6,245 nucleotides of DNA, taken from assembly GCA_002304735.1 (NCBI GenBank), contig DBIU01000057.1:4591-10835 (forward strand), written 5' to 3'. Position numbers and translations under genes: made by a program. The notes under the pieces were generated by a model. The model searched no databases, was not told the DNA's origin, and worked only from the letters and a program-made list of their open reading frames with translations. This DNA is from Ruminococcaceae bacterium UBA794 (GTDB lineage: Bacteria > Bacillota > Clostridia > Oscillospirales > Ruminococcaceae). This document shows, piece by piece, positions 6,093 through 6,245 of this stretch (positions within the stretch are counted from its first letter, which is position 1; the number at the start of each line of letters is the position of its first letter).

Positions 6093-6211
6093 GGTATATT
6101 TTTTTATATGAAGAAAAAACGGGACTTGCCGTCATAAAAGCCGCGTGAAATTCATATCAAAAGCATAGGCGGTAAAATGCCGAAAAATTGAAAACATTAT
6201 GGGAGGTGCCT
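6093..6211 (+). other. About 119-base untranslated leader of the PHP-domain gene
   Basis: Between the predicted start near 6093 and the ATG at 6212 lies a leader with a small hairpin, CGGTA-AAA-TGCCG (6170-6182, 5 bp with one G-U). An alternative pairing of CCGC (6141-6144) with GCGG (6169-6172) would exclude it. A 9-codon frame (6108-6137, MKKKRDLPS) has no ribosome site. I recognise no known riboswitch class. Confidence 0.4.
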
Positions 6212-6245
6212 ATGAAGGCTGACCTGCACTGTCACACCACGATTT
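6212..6245 (+). CDS. PHP-domain protein (metal-dependent phosphoesterase family), first 11 codons only
   Basis: An ATG at 6212 follows a very strong Shine-Dalgarno (GGGAGG, 6201-6206) with a 5-base spacer. The visible residues MKADLHCHTTI contain D-L-H-C-H, the first metal-binding motif of PHP-domain phosphoesterases (histidinol-phosphatase-like, RNase AM/YciV-like and related proteins). The gene runs off the right edge, so subfamily and function cannot be told. It is transcribed away from the polyamine operon from its own consensus promoter and shares only the intergenic region with it. Confidence 0.78.
   Translation, partial: MKADLHCHTTI

Noticed and set aside
6108..6137. Leader peptide MKKKRDLPS in the PHP leader
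   Set aside because: No Shine-Dalgarno precedes it and it has no regulatory codon run for an obvious amino acid.

Overview
The window carries most of one polyamine-biosynthesis operon, read leftward on the minus strand, plus the first codons of a divergent gene at the right edge. Moderate GC (about 55% in one 60-base block counted by hand in the dehydrogenase gene), strong Shine-Dalgarno sites, sigma-A type promoters and this gene set suggest a gut-type Clostridia member of Bacillota (Oscillospiraceae/Ruminococcus-like). That assignment is inference from gene content; no marker gene is present.

Order in transcription direction (right to left): speD, AdoMet decarboxylase proenzyme (5941-5123); an aspartate-aminotransferase-fold Orn/Lys/Arg decarboxylase (5105-3654); speE, spermidine synthase (3644-2781); a small three-helix membrane protein of unknown function (2781-2140); a carboxynorspermidine/carboxyspermidine dehydrogenase of the saccharopine dehydrogenase-like family (2075-873); a GNAT acetyltransferase pseudogene with three in-frame stop codons (845-378); and the start of nspC, carboxynorspermidine decarboxylase (341 to beyond the left edge). 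Gaps are short (a 1-base overlap to 64 bases), and all five complete intact genes end in TGA.

The operon encodes two chemically different ways of adding an aminopropyl group. SpeD and SpeE use decarboxylated AdoMet. The dehydrogenase and NspC use aspartate semialdehyde, NADPH and a decarboxylation. The decarboxylase would supply the starting diamine, or agmatine if it acts on arginine. Having both routes in one transcription unit suggests either redundancy or successive steps towards spermidine and a longer polyamine.

The 270-base intergenic region (5942-6211) holds two back-to-back promoters. The leftward one (TTGCAA-N17-TATAAT, extended -10) drives the polyamine operon. The rightward one has a perfect TTGACA-N17-TATAAT with an extended -10 and drives a gene starting at 6212 whose first residues (MKADLHCHTT) mark a PHP-domain protein. 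A 17-bp inverted repeat over the -10/+1 of the leftward promoter is a candidate operator.

Points worth a second look: the combined pathways, the acetyltransferase broken by TGA, TAA and TAG with no frameshift, the AT-richer membrane gene inside the operon, a hairpin that buries the Shine-Dalgarno of the broken gene, and the divergent control region. I found no mobile element, CRISPR array, tRNA or rRNA.
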